This document shows positions 33,885-42,659 of a stretch of 64,000 nucleotides of DNA, one piece after another. The stretch is from positions 1,612,001-1,676,000 of the forward strand of contig NZ_JAIQDI010000002.1 of NCBI RefSeq assembly GCF_020034665.1, written 5' to 3'. A program made the translations under genes and the position numbers. How positions within the stretch are numbered: the stretch's first letter is position 1; every line of letters begins with the position of its first letter. The DNA is from Niabella beijingensis. Lineage in GTDB: Bacteria > Bacteroidota > Bacteroidia > Chitinophagales > Chitinophagaceae. Below the pieces are notes generated by a model. That model was not told the origin of the DNA and made no database searches. It saw nothing but the letters and a program-made list of their open reading frames with translations.

Positions 33885-34982
33885 TTACAAAGCGTTTAGT
33901 ATATGCCGGCTAATGGCGCTTGCGGCATTGCCCTTTCCAAAGACAGCTTTTTCAAAATCCGGTTCCAGCTGCTGCAATTGCTGAAATGCGTCTTCAATCA
34001 TCCTGGTGTCCGGCGGGCAGGCGAGGCCTGCACCTGTTGTCAATATTTCCGGCCATACCGGGCGTTCCATTATCACCAGCGCTTTTTTCCTGGCAAAATA
34101 CGCTTCACGACTTACACCACCACTATCGGTAATTATAAACGCCGCGTGCTGCAGAAACGCTTTCATCCGGGAATAGCCGAGAGGAGCAATGATCCGGAAT
34201 GCTGCTTTTACAGAAAGCCCGGATAATTTCTTTTGCGTGTGCGGATGCAGCGGCATTACAACAGGGATCTGCTTATGGATATTGTTCAGCGCTGCGATCA
34301 CTGCCTCCAGTTGTTCTTTGATCAGAATATGCTCTGCGCGGTGTATCGTACAGGCAATATAAGAGGAGAATTCCGGGCGGAAGGCCGCATCTTCCGGAAG
34401 CCGGAGATAGGCGTCCAGCATGAGGTCTCCGGTAAAGAAGCTACCGGCTTTTCCCGATCCTTCACTTTTTAACGTATCAAGGTTGTATTGTGTGCAGCAA
34501 TAATGATACGACGACAGGCGGTCTGCGATCACCCGGTTCAACTCTTCCGGCACACGGAGATCTCCGTTCCGTACACCTGCTTCAATATGATGGAGTGTTT
34601 GCCCGCTTCGCGCAGCAGCGATTGCTGCCGCATAAGTGGTATTGGTATCGCCGTAGATCAGCACGGCATTATAGTTATTGGCAAACAGGTGGTCCCGTAT
34701 TTGCCGGGTAGCTGCTGCGATAAAGAGATCAGGATCCGTATTGTCGATCTGAAGCCGGATATCGGGCGCGGGGAGTGCCAGCTGGTCAAAAAAGATCCCG
34801 CTCATTTCATGACTGGAATGCTGACCGGTGTGCAGGATGAACTGACGGGCCATCCCGCTTTCTGCAATCGCCTTGTACAATACCGCCAGTTTGATGAACT
34901 GAGGCCGGTTGCCTACTATATGAATGATCTTCTTCAGGCGGCAAATATAATAACAAAAACGGGTGAGGAGCAGAAAAGCCAC
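33885..34982 (-). CDS. wecB: UDP-N-acetylglucosamine 2-epimerase (non-hydrolysing)
   Basis: Soluble epimerase that interconverts UDP-GlcNAc and UDP-ManNAc for surface polysaccharide synthesis. Family blocks are KKIIHIVGNRPQFIKLA, FILHTGQHSSHEMSGIFF, VLIYGDTNTTYAAAIAA, HIEAGVRNGDLRVPEELNRVIAD and FIITDSGGVSREAYFARK. The start is uncertain. The only ATG (34982) adds 15 residues absent from the family and lies in the terminator hairpin of the preceding gene. The family start would fall on a CTG at 34935-34937, just behind a TATATTTG box. The outer limit is given. It is followed six bases later by two glycosyltransferase genes. Confidence 0.85.
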   Translation of the reverse strand: MAFLLLTRFCYYICRLKKIIHIVGNRPQFIKLAVLYKAIAESGMARQFILHTGQHSSHEMSGIFFDQLALPAPDIRLQIDNTDPDLFIAAATRQIRDHLFANNYNAVLIYGDTNTTYAAAIAAARSGQTLHHIEAGVRNGDLRVPEELNRVIADRLSSYHYCCTQYNLDTLKSEGSGKAGSFFTGDLMLDAYLRLPEDAAFRPEFSSYIACTIHRAEHILIKEQLEAVIAALNNIHKQIPVVMPLHPHTQKKLSGLSVKAAFRIIAPLGYSRMKAFLQHAAFIITDSGGVSREAYFARKKALVIMERPVWPEILTTGAGLACPPDTRMIEDAFQQLQQLEPDFEKAVFGKGNAASAISRHILNAL

Positions 34983-34992
34983 TTCACCCGTT
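34955..34992 (-). terminator. Terminator of the TonB-type receptor gene
   Basis: On the minus strand AACGGGTGA (34984-34992) and TCACCCGTT (34958-34966) pair over nine bases and lead into a T-run (TTTTTG). It lies about 27 bases after the receptor stop and covers the ATG at 34982 of the following wecB-like gene. Confidence 0.85.
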
Positions 34993-35018
34993 TTAACAAC
35001 AATTCTTTCGGATCCGGT

Positions 35019-37667
35019 TTATTGTCCGCCCATTCCCTGCATGCCACCCTGGATGCTTTCCTGTTCGCCTTTCATATTCTTGCGTTTGAACAGGGATGCA
35101 TCAAATTTTCCGAAACGATAGGCAAAATTCAAACGGAAAAATTGCTGGTCGCGGGTACGCACCTGGTGCTGGTTGAAGAAGCCGGAGCTGGTATAGATAT
35201 CGCTCTTGCGGGTCCTGAACAGGTCATTTACGCTAAGCGTAACAGAAGCTGCCTTCCCTTTCAGGAATTCATACTTCAACGCTGCATCCACCCCGTAATT
35301 CGGCATGGTGTATCCCTGGGCATTTCCACTTACTGTACCGCCCATAAATCCACGGCCGCCGCCGGAATTGTTACCGGCGCTGCCCCCGGGTGCCAGTACC
35401 GTTTTTGAATTATAATCGCCCGATAATTGTAATGTAAAGTTCCTGGGTAATTTAAAATCGTTATTGATCTTCCCGAACCAGCTATAGATCTGATCTGCAG
35501 TTGGAATAGAAGGATCATCAATATCAATTTTGGAAGTATAGATATTGATATTGCTGGTCAGGTCCCACCAGGGCGTGATCTTGTTCTTACCCACAGCTTC
35601 AAAACCTCCTACAAAACTGGAATTGGCATTGATATAGGTATTGACCAGTACCGGCTGATTATTGATCGGGTTGGTGTCTGGCGACTGGTACCGGGTGATC
35701 AGTCCTGAAGTTTGTTTATAATACGCCGACAGAATCAGGTTATTGTTGCGATTGAAATTATTGGAATAAGACAGCTCAAATGAGTTGGTGAACTCCGGTT
35801 TCAGGTTCGGGTTACCACGGCTAAGATTCAATGAATCGGAATAGTCCGTAAAAGGGAAGAGCTGGAAGAACCCGGGACGGTTGATCCGCCGGCTGTAATT
35901 CAGCTGCAGGTCCTGTTTGTCGTTGATCTTCTGACTCAGGAAAACACTCGGGAATAAACTTACAGGGTATTTGATATTAAAATGATTGCTGGTGGGTACC
36001 ACGACGCCGTCTTTCTTTTCGGTAGAAAAAACGGTTCCGTCATAGTTGGAGCTTTCCAGCCGCACGCCGATCTGGTAACCAAATTTTTCCCCGATCTTGC
36101 TGGAAAAGTTACCATAGGCAGCCCATACCTGGTCTTTATAGTTGAACTGGGAAGACAGCAGCGGTTGTAATTCCAGCGCACCATCTCCCTGTATATAATA
36201 CATATTGTTCAGACTGGAAACTTTGGTCTGATTCATCCGTACCCCGGCTTCCAGTTTGGAGTTGTCGGAAAGCGGGTTGGTATAATCCACCTGGCCGGTC
36301 ATCCTTTCATTGTTTCCGTTTCCTATTTGTTGCTGGTTGAAAATTCCTGTCTGAGGTCCGGTCGCGTTGTCGAAGATCCTGTTATTAACGGTAGTCGTGT
36401 TGTCATTCTTGCTTTTATTATAGTTCATATCCGCCGTCAGCTGATGGCCGCTCTTGGGGAAATTATGAACATAGCCCAGGCTTCCGCCCAGGTTGCGGAA
36501 ACTGAAACTTCCGTTGGATTCCCGGATGGTTTTAGAATGCGCTGCATATCCGTCCGCCAGTGTATCCACAAACAGGTCGCTACCCGTATAATTATTGAAT
36601 TTACCTTTAACCCCGATACCTGAAAGGGTGATGGTATTGCGGTTATCCAGGAAATAATCAAAGCCGGCGCGTCCGAACATAAATGTTCCTTCACCTATAT
36701 TGCGGTCTTTTTGCAACAGGTTTCTTGTCGTGTCATTCAGAAGGGTAGAGCGCTCGGTAACCCCATCGGAAATGGACTTTCGCTGACCATAGTTGGCATT
36801 GGCAAAAATGTTGAATTTTCCCTGCCGGATATTTACGTTCCCACCGGCATTGAATTTTCCACGCTGATCGATCCCTGCTCTGACATTCCCGCTGTAGCCA
36901 ACTCGTTTTGTTTTCTTCAGAACAATGTTCAGGATACCGGCTGTTCCGCCGGATGCATCATATTTTGCCGAGGGGTTGGTGATCACTTCAACGGTCTCGA
37001 TCTGATCGGAGGGGATCTGATCCAGCGTAAGGGTAGTAGGCCTTCCATCCACGAAGATCTGCGGACTGCTGTTCCGGATGCTGATGTTGCCGTCGATATC
37101 TACGTTTACAGAAGGAATATTTTTCAGCAGGTCAGTAGCTGTTCCGCCTGCAGCCATCAGGTTGTTCTCTACATTATACACCTTGCGGTCGATGCCCAGA
37201 CTGACGGAAGGTTTGGATCCGACAACCGTTACTGCGGATAATGTCTGGTTATCGATTCCCAGTTTGATATTCCCCAGGTCCTTGTCGAGGTTATTGAGCA
37301 GGGATGCCATGTCCCGGTTGCCCTGTTTCAGCTGGGCCGGATCAATAAAGAAGAATGGTTTTTTATAGGTGGTATAACCGATACCGGATATTTCAAGCAG
37401 GTAACGGCCCATTGCCGGAACCCCGTCCAGGCGGAATTCCCCGTTTGCCTTGGTGAGCATCCCGGTTACCACTGTTGTTTTGGGCTGACCGGAAGCCGAG
37501 TCTTTTCCTACCTGTAGTAATTGTATAGAAGCTGCATCAATTCCTTTGCCTGTGGCCGAATCAACTACTTTTCCATAAAGAGAGCCTGTAGGCATCTGCC
37601 CGTTCTGCGCATACATCCCGATGGACCATAAAAAGGCTACCGCCAGGATTAACTGTTTTTTCATCAA
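35019..37667 (-). CDS. TonB-dependent receptor-like outer-membrane beta-barrel protein
   Basis: 882-residue outer-membrane protein. A signal peptide (ending near GMYAQ) is followed by a carboxypeptidase-like regulatory domain (GSLYGKVVDSATGKGIDAASIQLL, residues 28-120), a plug domain (RKVYNVENNLMAAGGTATDLLKNIPSVNVDIDGNISIRN) and a long C-terminal barrel of the OMP_b-brl_3 class with many alternating strands. Such proteins take up large or scarce substrates through TonB. No SusD partner lies beside it, so it is not a classic SusCD pair. A Gly/Asn-rich loop (GGSAGNNSGGGRGFMGG) and a short basic tail with QGGMQGMGGQ are unusual. Substrate unknown. The start may also be the second Met. Confidence 0.93.
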   Translation of the reverse strand: MMKKQLILAVAFLWSIGMYAQNGQMPTGSLYGKVVDSATGKGIDAASIQLLQVGKDSASGQPKTTVVTGMLTKANGEFRLDGVPAMGRYLLEISGIGYTTYKKPFFFIDPAQLKQGNRDMASLLNNLDKDLGNIKLGIDNQTLSAVTVVGSKPSVSLGIDRKVYNVENNLMAAGGTATDLLKNIPSVNVDIDGNISIRNSSPQIFVDGRPTTLTLDQIPSDQIETVEVITNPSAKYDASGGTAGILNIVLKKTKRVGYSGNVRAGIDQRGKFNAGGNVNIRQGKFNIFANANYGQRKSISDGVTERSTLLNDTTRNLLQKDRNIGEGTFMFGRAGFDYFLDNRNTITLSGIGVKGKFNNYTGSDLFVDTLADGYAAHSKTIRESNGSFSFRNLGGSLGYVHNFPKSGHQLTADMNYNKSKNDNTTTVNNRIFDNATGPQTGIFNQQQIGNGNNERMTGQVDYTNPLSDNSKLEAGVRMNQTKVSSLNNMYYIQGDGALELQPLLSSQFNYKDQVWAAYGNFSSKIGEKFGYQIGVRLESSNYDGTVFSTEKKDGVVVPTSNHFNIKYPVSLFPSVFLSQKINDKQDLQLNYSRRINRPGFFQLFPFTDYSDSLNLSRGNPNLKPEFTNSFELSYSNNFNRNNNLILSAYYKQTSGLITRYQSPDTNPINNQPVLVNTYINANSSFVGGFEAVGKNKITPWWDLTSNINIYTSKIDIDDPSIPTADQIYSWFGKINNDFKLPRNFTLQLSGDYNSKTVLAPGGSAGNNSGGGRGFMGGTVSGNAQGYTMPNYGVDAALKYEFLKGKAASVTLSVNDLFRTRKSDIYTSSGFFNQHQVRTRDQQFFRLNFAYRFGKFDASLFKRKNMKGEQESIQGGMQGMGGQ

Positions 37668-37764
37668 AAATTATTTTAGTGCTTTAGACGCGTAATTAAA
37701 TCAATTCTTGTTACCGTGTTCAAAATATTTGACCAGCGCCCACATACTGGTATAAAGCGAACAT

Positions 37765-38328
37765 TCAGCGGATAAAGAAAAAGAAAAGGAAGATCAGGTT
37801 GACAAGGCCGATCAGTAACCCGTACAGTAAACCCGCATTCCGGTAGCGTTTCAATGGTGCTGCCGCCGCATCCCTGGCCAGCAGGGAAACAGGATTCTGT
37901 GTTAAGTGTTTGACGACCAGTTGTTCGGGATCGAGTTCATTTTTTACACCCTCCGTGATCTGAAGCATCACCTGGGGAAACAGTAGTTTAAGCTGGTTGA
38001 TAAAGACCTCCCTGATTTTGTCGGTGGTCTTGTTCCCGACGAACATGGCCAGCATGGGGATTTCTTCTTTTAGTTTTATATTTAAAAATTCATCTATGTG
38101 TTTTTCTATGGCAGGCATGGCTTTTTCGATGAGCCGCGGATCGCTGATCTTTTCTTCGATGTTAAACCCCTGGCTCATTGCAGCCCCCGCCCAGCGGCCG
38201 GCAGCCTTCGCCAGTTTTTCATCCTGGCGGGGAAGGTACCGGTTCAGGAAATAATTTGCTGCTGCCAGATGGATCAGCCAGCCTGTGCCGGCAGAAAGCG
38301 GTAGCAAAAGAAGTAACCAATAGGACAT
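37765..38328 (-). CDS. DUF445-like membrane protein
   Basis: 187 residues with hydrophobic segments at both ends (MSYWLLLLLPLSAGTGWLIHLAAANYF and GLLYGLLIGLVNLIFLFFFF), so both termini are membrane-anchored and the middle is soluble. The middle part (PAIEKHIDEFLNIKLKEEIPMLAMFVGNKTTDKIREVFINQLKLLFPQ) matches the DUF445/YheB pattern of bacterial membrane proteins of unknown function. It is shorter than most DUF445 members. It lies 97 bases upstream of the receptor gene on the same strand, with no clear terminator between. Confidence 0.75.
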   Translation of the reverse strand: MSYWLLLLLPLSAGTGWLIHLAAANYFLNRYLPRQDEKLAKAAGRWAGAAMSQGFNIEEKISDPRLIEKAMPAIEKHIDEFLNIKLKEEIPMLAMFVGNKTTDKIREVFINQLKLLFPQVMLQITEGVKNELDPEQLVVKHLTQNPVSLLARDAAAAPLKRYRNAGLLYGLLIGLVNLIFLFFFFIR

Positions 38329-38360
38329 GAAAATAAATTTTGTTCCTTGAGGTGCTTATA

Positions 38361-38391
38361 AAAAAACCCCGAATCATAATTCGAGGTTTTC
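38361..38391 (-). terminator. Terminator of tRNA-His
   Basis: On the minus strand AAACCTCGAAT and ATTCGGGGTTT pair (one T-G wobble) around a short loop and run into seven T. It begins 13 bases after the tRNA 3' end. Confidence 0.85.
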
Positions 38392-38400
38392 TTTATCCAG

Positions 38401-38475
38401 GGTGGCTAACCGGGTTCGAACCGGCGACCCTCAGAACCACAATCTGATGCTCTAACCAACTGAGCTATAGCCACC
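38401..38475 (-). tRNA. tRNA-His (anticodon GTG)
   Basis: 75-base tRNA on the minus strand with all four arms: acceptor GTGGCTA/TAGCCAC, D arm GCTCAGTTGGTTAGAGC, anticodon arm TCAGA-TTGTGGT-TCTGA and T arm GCCGG-TTCGAAC-CCGGT. The anticodon is GTG. The extra G at position -1 pairs with C73, the identity mark of histidine tRNA, giving an eight-pair acceptor stem (GGTGGCTA/TAGCCACC). CCA is not encoded. It has its own terminator and stands alone between the DUF445-like gene and the S41 protease. Confidence 0.97.
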
Positions 38476-38637
38476 ATCAACAGGGCTGCAAATGTAAATA
38501 AAAAATAAATACAACGCGTAAGAAAATCCATATTTTGGAGCGAAATCTTTTGATCCGGAGCGCACAACTCAAGAAATTTTACCATTTTGTTGTCTTAAAA
38601 AAGAATGATGAAATACGTAAGTCATCGTTTTTAATGT

Positions 38638-38645
38638 TAATTTTG
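38638..38645 (+). promoter_or_regulatory. -7 promoter element of the S41 protease gene
   Basis: TAATTTTG, a full TAnnTTTG match, 33 bases before the ATG at 38679. It lies downstream of earlier in-frame starts and so supports the start at 38679. No clear -33 element. Confidence 0.5.
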
Positions 38646-38678
38646 GTAATGCGTGGTTTGTTAAAGTATATATTGAAT

Positions 38679-40817
38679 ATGAAAAGATTACCGTTTATAC
38701 TGTTGATTGTATTGCTGACAGGTTCGTTCTTTGCGTTCAAATCTTCTGTAGCAAGAACTCCTCCCGGCAAATATGAACAGATTATGGGGCTGGTGGGGCA
38801 GTTGCTGGTGCAGGGGCATTTCAGTCCGCAGAGCATTGATGACAATTTTTCAAGAAAAGTTTTTGATAAGTTCATGAGCGATCTGGATTTTGAAAAAAAT
38901 ATCTTTTTGAAATCCGATTACGATTCGTTGGGAGCGCTTTATGCCACCCGGATCGATGATGAAATAAAGGGAGCTCCCGTACAAAGCTTCCTGGCGATTT
39001 CCGCTGTTTTTGACCGGCGGATCCGGGAAACTGCGGGGTGGAGCCAATCGATCCTGGCGAAACCGTTTGACTATACAACAAACGAATCCATCCTGCTGGA
39101 TTTTGATAAGCTGCAATACCCGGTAAGCGAAAAAGAGCGTGAAGACCGCTGGAGAAAGAAGCTGAAATACCTGGCACTTGAAAAATATGTGGATCTGGTT
39201 GACGAAAAGAAAGCCAACAAGAATCAAAAAGATTATGTCATCAAAAGTGATACGGAGCTGGAAAAACAGGCGCGTAGCAGAACCGATACCGTGATCGGCC
39301 GCTTATTCGACCGCTATAAGGTGAAATATACCGATGATGACAAGTTTGATATGTTTATGAATGCCATTGCCAACACCATGGATCCCCATACCAGCTTTAT
39401 GGCGCCGGTGGACAAGCGGTATTTTGATGAAGAAATGAGTGGTGTATTCTTTGGTATCGGTGCTGCACTGCAGCAGGTGGATGGCAAGATCAAGATCTCT
39501 TCGCTGAATGCGGGAAGCCCGGCAGAAAAATCGGGACAGCTGCAGAATGGTGATATCATTACAAAGGTAGCCCAGGGCGACGGACCTGCCGAAGACCTGA
39601 TGGGATATAACGTTCAGGATGCGGTAAAACTGATCCGGGGTAAAGAAGGTACGATCGTAAAACTTACGGTGCGTAAAACAGACGGAACCGTTAAGGAAGT
39701 AGCATTGAAACGGGAAAAGATCGAAAATGATTTTGATACCTATGCAAGAAGCGCGATCATTAATGATCCGGTAAAGCACACCAAAGTAGGTATTATTTAT
39801 CTTCCGGAATTTTACGCGGCCTTTGATGACCCCAACGGACGCAGGAGTTACCTGGACGTGGCAAAAGAAGTGCAGAAGCTGAAGGATGCGCAGGTGAACG
39901 GGATCATTATTGACCTGCGGTATAACGGCGGAGGCTCTTTATATGATGTGGTGCAAATGGTGGGCCTTTTTGTAGGCAAGGGTCCTGTGGTGCAGGTGAA
40001 AGACCGCATCAACCGGGCCAATGTCCTGGATGTAAAAGATGAGTCGGTGCTCTATGATGGCCCGCTGGCGGTTATGGTGAATGAATTCAGCGCCTCGGCC
40101 TCGGAGATCTTTGCGGCCGCCATACAGGATTATGGCAGGGGGGTGATCATCGGCAGCACTTCCACTTTTGGTAAAGGAACCGTGCAACGCAATTTCGGCC
40201 TGGATGCCAAGAATGGCATTACGTATGGTGAGTCTGATCTGGGGACTGTAAAACTGACCTTGCAGAAGTTCTACCGCGTAAGCGGAGGCTCTACGCAGCT
40301 CAAGGGGGTAGAGTCGGACATCGTACTGCCTAGTTATATGGACCTGCTGAAACTAAGGGAGAAGGATAATAAGGATGCATTGCCTTATGATGAGATCACC
40401 AAGGCACAGTACAGCCCCTGGAAAAGCAGCTGGAACCTTTCCGAGATAAAAACATTGAGTAATGAGCGGTTGAAAACAGACAGCGCTTTTAAGGTGATAC
40501 AGACTAACAGCCAGTGGCTGGTGAAAGAGAATAATGAAAGCTCACTGAATATTGATAAATACCGCGAAGAGCGGAAGGCGATCAAGGCCAAGTCCGACCA
40601 GATGAATGCGGCTCAGAAACTAAAGAATAAAATGGATATCGCCCTTATTCCTGCAGAGGCGAACAAATTTGCCGGGGATAAGAACAAGGCCGAACGGGCC
40701 AAGCAATGGCTAAAAGGATTGAGCGAGGACATTTATTTAAACCAGGCCGCCAATGTAGTGGATGATATGGTGAGCATCGACCGGCTGGCGAAGAACGGAA
40801 CACCCGTACATCAGTAA
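38679..40817 (+). CDS. S41 family C-terminal processing protease (Prc/CtpA-like)
   Basis: 712-residue periplasmic protease of the tail-specific Prc type. MKRLPFILLIVLLTGSFFAF is a signal peptide, and the N-terminal DUF3340-like region follows. A PDZ domain spans FFGIGAALQQVDGKIKISSLNAGSPAEKSGQLQNGD. The catalytic Ser is in NEFSASASEIFAAA (about residue 473) and the Lys in STFGKGTVQRN (about residue 497), the Ser-Lys dyad of S41. The C-terminal DUF3340 helices end the protein. It trims or degrades envelope proteins from their C-termini. The frame is open further upstream, but the -7 box at 38638 and the signal peptide fix the start at 38679. Confidence 0.94.
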   Translation: MKRLPFILLIVLLTGSFFAFKSSVARTPPGKYEQIMGLVGQLLVQGHFSPQSIDDNFSRKVFDKFMSDLDFEKNIFLKSDYDSLGALYATRIDDEIKGAPVQSFLAISAVFDRRIRETAGWSQSILAKPFDYTTNESILLDFDKLQYPVSEKEREDRWRKKLKYLALEKYVDLVDEKKANKNQKDYVIKSDTELEKQARSRTDTVIGRLFDRYKVKYTDDDKFDMFMNAIANTMDPHTSFMAPVDKRYFDEEMSGVFFGIGAALQQVDGKIKISSLNAGSPAEKSGQLQNGDIITKVAQGDGPAEDLMGYNVQDAVKLIRGKEGTIVKLTVRKTDGTVKEVALKREKIENDFDTYARSAIINDPVKHTKVGIIYLPEFYAAFDDPNGRRSYLDVAKEVQKLKDAQVNGIIIDLRYNGGGSLYDVVQMVGLFVGKGPVVQVKDRINRANVLDVKDESVLYDGPLAVMVNEFSASASEIFAAAIQDYGRGVIIGSTSTFGKGTVQRNFGLDAKNGITYGESDLGTVKLTLQKFYRVSGGSTQLKGVESDIVLPSYMDLLKLREKDNKDALPYDEITKAQYSPWKSSWNLSEIKTLSNERLKTDSAFKVIQTNSQWLVKENNESSLNIDKYREERKAIKAKSDQMNAAQKLKNKMDIALIPAEANKFAGDKNKAERAKQWLKGLSEDIYLNQAANVVDDMVSIDRLAKNGTPVHQ

Positions 40818-40838
40818 TCTGTTCCAACTTATATTCTT

Positions 40839-40876
40839 AAACCGGCTCCCGTAAAAGGGCCGGTTTATTTTTTTTC
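40839..40876 (+). terminator. Terminator of the S41 protease gene
   Basis: AAACCGG and CCGGTTT pair, extended by CCC/GGG across a two-base bulge, with a short loop and ATTTTTTTT after it. It lies between convergent genes and overlaps the stop of the WG-repeat gene. Confidence 0.8.
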
Positions 40877-42658
40877 TTTTTTTCCTAAATGATTGAAGGT
40901 ACCGCCGCCAAGTCCATAGGTCCGTTTACCAAAATTTGTAGACAGGCTGTAGCTGGGGCCGTTATCAAAGGGGACTATCACCGCATTCTTTGTGTCGATG
41001 AGTCCCCAGTGGCCGTCTTTTTTGGCCATAGTGATGCCGAAGGAAAATGGCTCCACATCCTCATAAGCAAACGGAATAACAGTATTGTTATCACGATCTA
41101 CCAAGCCCCATTTCTTGTTTTTCTTTACTGCAAATAACCGGTCCTGCCCGGTATAGGTCGTCATATCCGAAAAGCCTTTTACCTCTTCATATACAGCCGG
41201 GATGGTCAGTTTGCCGTCACCATCAAGAAAACCATAATTGTCTTTTATCTTTATTACTGCGGCATCGTTTATAAAAGCACTTAGCCGGGTCACGTCCTTA
41301 ATGGTGTTTCTGACGCCTTCAGGACCGGCAATGAGAACGCTGCCATCGCTTTTCTCGGCAGCCACCACCCGGTCGCTGCCGGTTACAAAATCAAATGTAC
41401 CCAGTTGTTGTTGCTGGTTGTTCAGCAGGAGAAAGGGCGTGTTTTCATCTTCCCGGGCACTTACATAGGATCCGTTTATCTTTTCCAGGCTGTAGTAGGG
41501 TAGTTTTTCCAGTGACGGTTTTGAAGGGGCCAGGTAATAATAGGCCTGATCATCTTCATAATAGTAATCATTTATTGCCGTCAGCGGCTGGTTGAACCGG
41601 GCAAGCTCTTTACCTGCATTATCATAAAAAAAGGTGGTATCCCCCTGGCTGGATGCATGTATGGCAGCAATGTACCCGTTTCTGAAACTCCGGGTCCCGC
41701 TTTTTTCTTCACTGTTTTTCTTTATAAAAAGCCGCACCCCGTTTATCATCCCTTTATATTGGGCAGTGTAATACCGCATGTCCGACCGGGGAATATTTTT
41801 TACCAGCTGTTCCGCCTCCTTTTTATATTTCTCTTTAAAAATCGCATTGTCCAGCGTGCTGTCCTTTATAGCGTTTTCAATCAAAGTTGCGAGGGGGGCT
41901 TTTAGCGGAGCGAAGACGGTTTTGTATTGTTCTGGTTTGTAAGTACCGGAGCTGCTGCTTTTGCTATCGATGACTTTCCCCGCCTTATTGAGGCCTTCAT
42001 AAAACTCGGGGGCAATGGTGTTGTCGCTGGTGAACCAGATGGTATTCCGGTCGATCCGGTCGATCTGTATCTTTTTATTCTGATAAGTGGCTGCAGGTTG
42101 TTGTGCCGTAAGTACGATCTCATCAAAACCGGAAACAGCCTTAAGGTTTTCCGTTACTTCAATACTGTCGATACGTTTACGATAAGGCCATGTTTCAGAA
42201 AAATTATAATCTACAGCCAGGGCATCCCCGTTGGCTGTTGTACCATCGTAGAAATATACCTTGTTCACTTTCGTAGTGATCTCAAATGCGGCTCCCCGCA
42301 TTTCGGGAGCATCATGGTTCCTGTCGAATGCGATCTCAGATCCTTCGCGGGTGATCGTCTGTTTGAATGTCCGTGGTGTTGCGAGGGCCTGTTTCAGCGC
42401 GTTTGATCCCGCGGCAGCGTCAAAATGATATCCGGGCATAAGGGTTTCCTCCTTCGGATCTATTACGCGCGGAGCGTCCTGTTTAAAAAGCGATTCCATT
42501 TTTTCCAGCCGCTCCAGTGTTTCCTTAAATGTTTTAAATTCTTCAATAATGGCAGTGTTGGATTTATTGTCGAATGCTTCCACATAGTCATCGTACTGCT
42601 GTGCCTTGCTGTCTGGTATCATCAGCAGGCTGAAAAGGAAAATAGTGATTGCTTTCAT
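40865..42658 (-). CDS. WG-repeat-containing secreted protein
   Basis: 597 residues. A signal peptide (MKAITIFLFSLLMIPDSKAQ) is followed by an undescribed N-terminal region of about 400 residues rich in Lys, Glu and Asp. The last 180 residues contain WG (KWG-type) beta-propeller-like repeats: NYGFLDGDGKLTIPAVYEEVKGF, KWGLVDRDNNTVIPFAYEDVEPF and HWGLIDTKNAVIVPFD. WG repeats are thought to be binding modules; no enzyme motif is seen. It starts one base after the stop of the upstream 450-residue gene and is surely cotranscribed and perhaps works with it. Function unknown. Confidence 0.8.
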   Translation of the reverse strand: MKAITIFLFSLLMIPDSKAQQYDDYVEAFDNKSNTAIIEEFKTFKETLERLEKMESLFKQDAPRVIDPKEETLMPGYHFDAAAGSNALKQALATPRTFKQTITREGSEIAFDRNHDAPEMRGAAFEITTKVNKVYFYDGTTANGDALAVDYNFSETWPYRKRIDSIEVTENLKAVSGFDEIVLTAQQPAATYQNKKIQIDRIDRNTIWFTSDNTIAPEFYEGLNKAGKVIDSKSSSSGTYKPEQYKTVFAPLKAPLATLIENAIKDSTLDNAIFKEKYKKEAEQLVKNIPRSDMRYYTAQYKGMINGVRLFIKKNSEEKSGTRSFRNGYIAAIHASSQGDTTFFYDNAGKELARFNQPLTAINDYYYEDDQAYYYLAPSKPSLEKLPYYSLEKINGSYVSAREDENTPFLLLNNQQQQLGTFDFVTGSDRVVAAEKSDGSVLIAGPEGVRNTIKDVTRLSAFINDAAVIKIKDNYGFLDGDGKLTIPAVYEEVKGFSDMTTYTGQDRLFAVKKNKKWGLVDRDNNTVIPFAYEDVEPFSFGITMAKKDGHWGLIDTKNAVIVPFDNGPSYSLSTNFGKRTYGLGGGTFNHLGKKEKK

Positions 42659-42659
42659 G

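Noticed and set aside
34488..35408. 306-codon open frame on the plus strand
   Set aside because: It is opposite to wecB and the receptor gene, has no recognisable domain, and lies across the terminator at 34955-34992.
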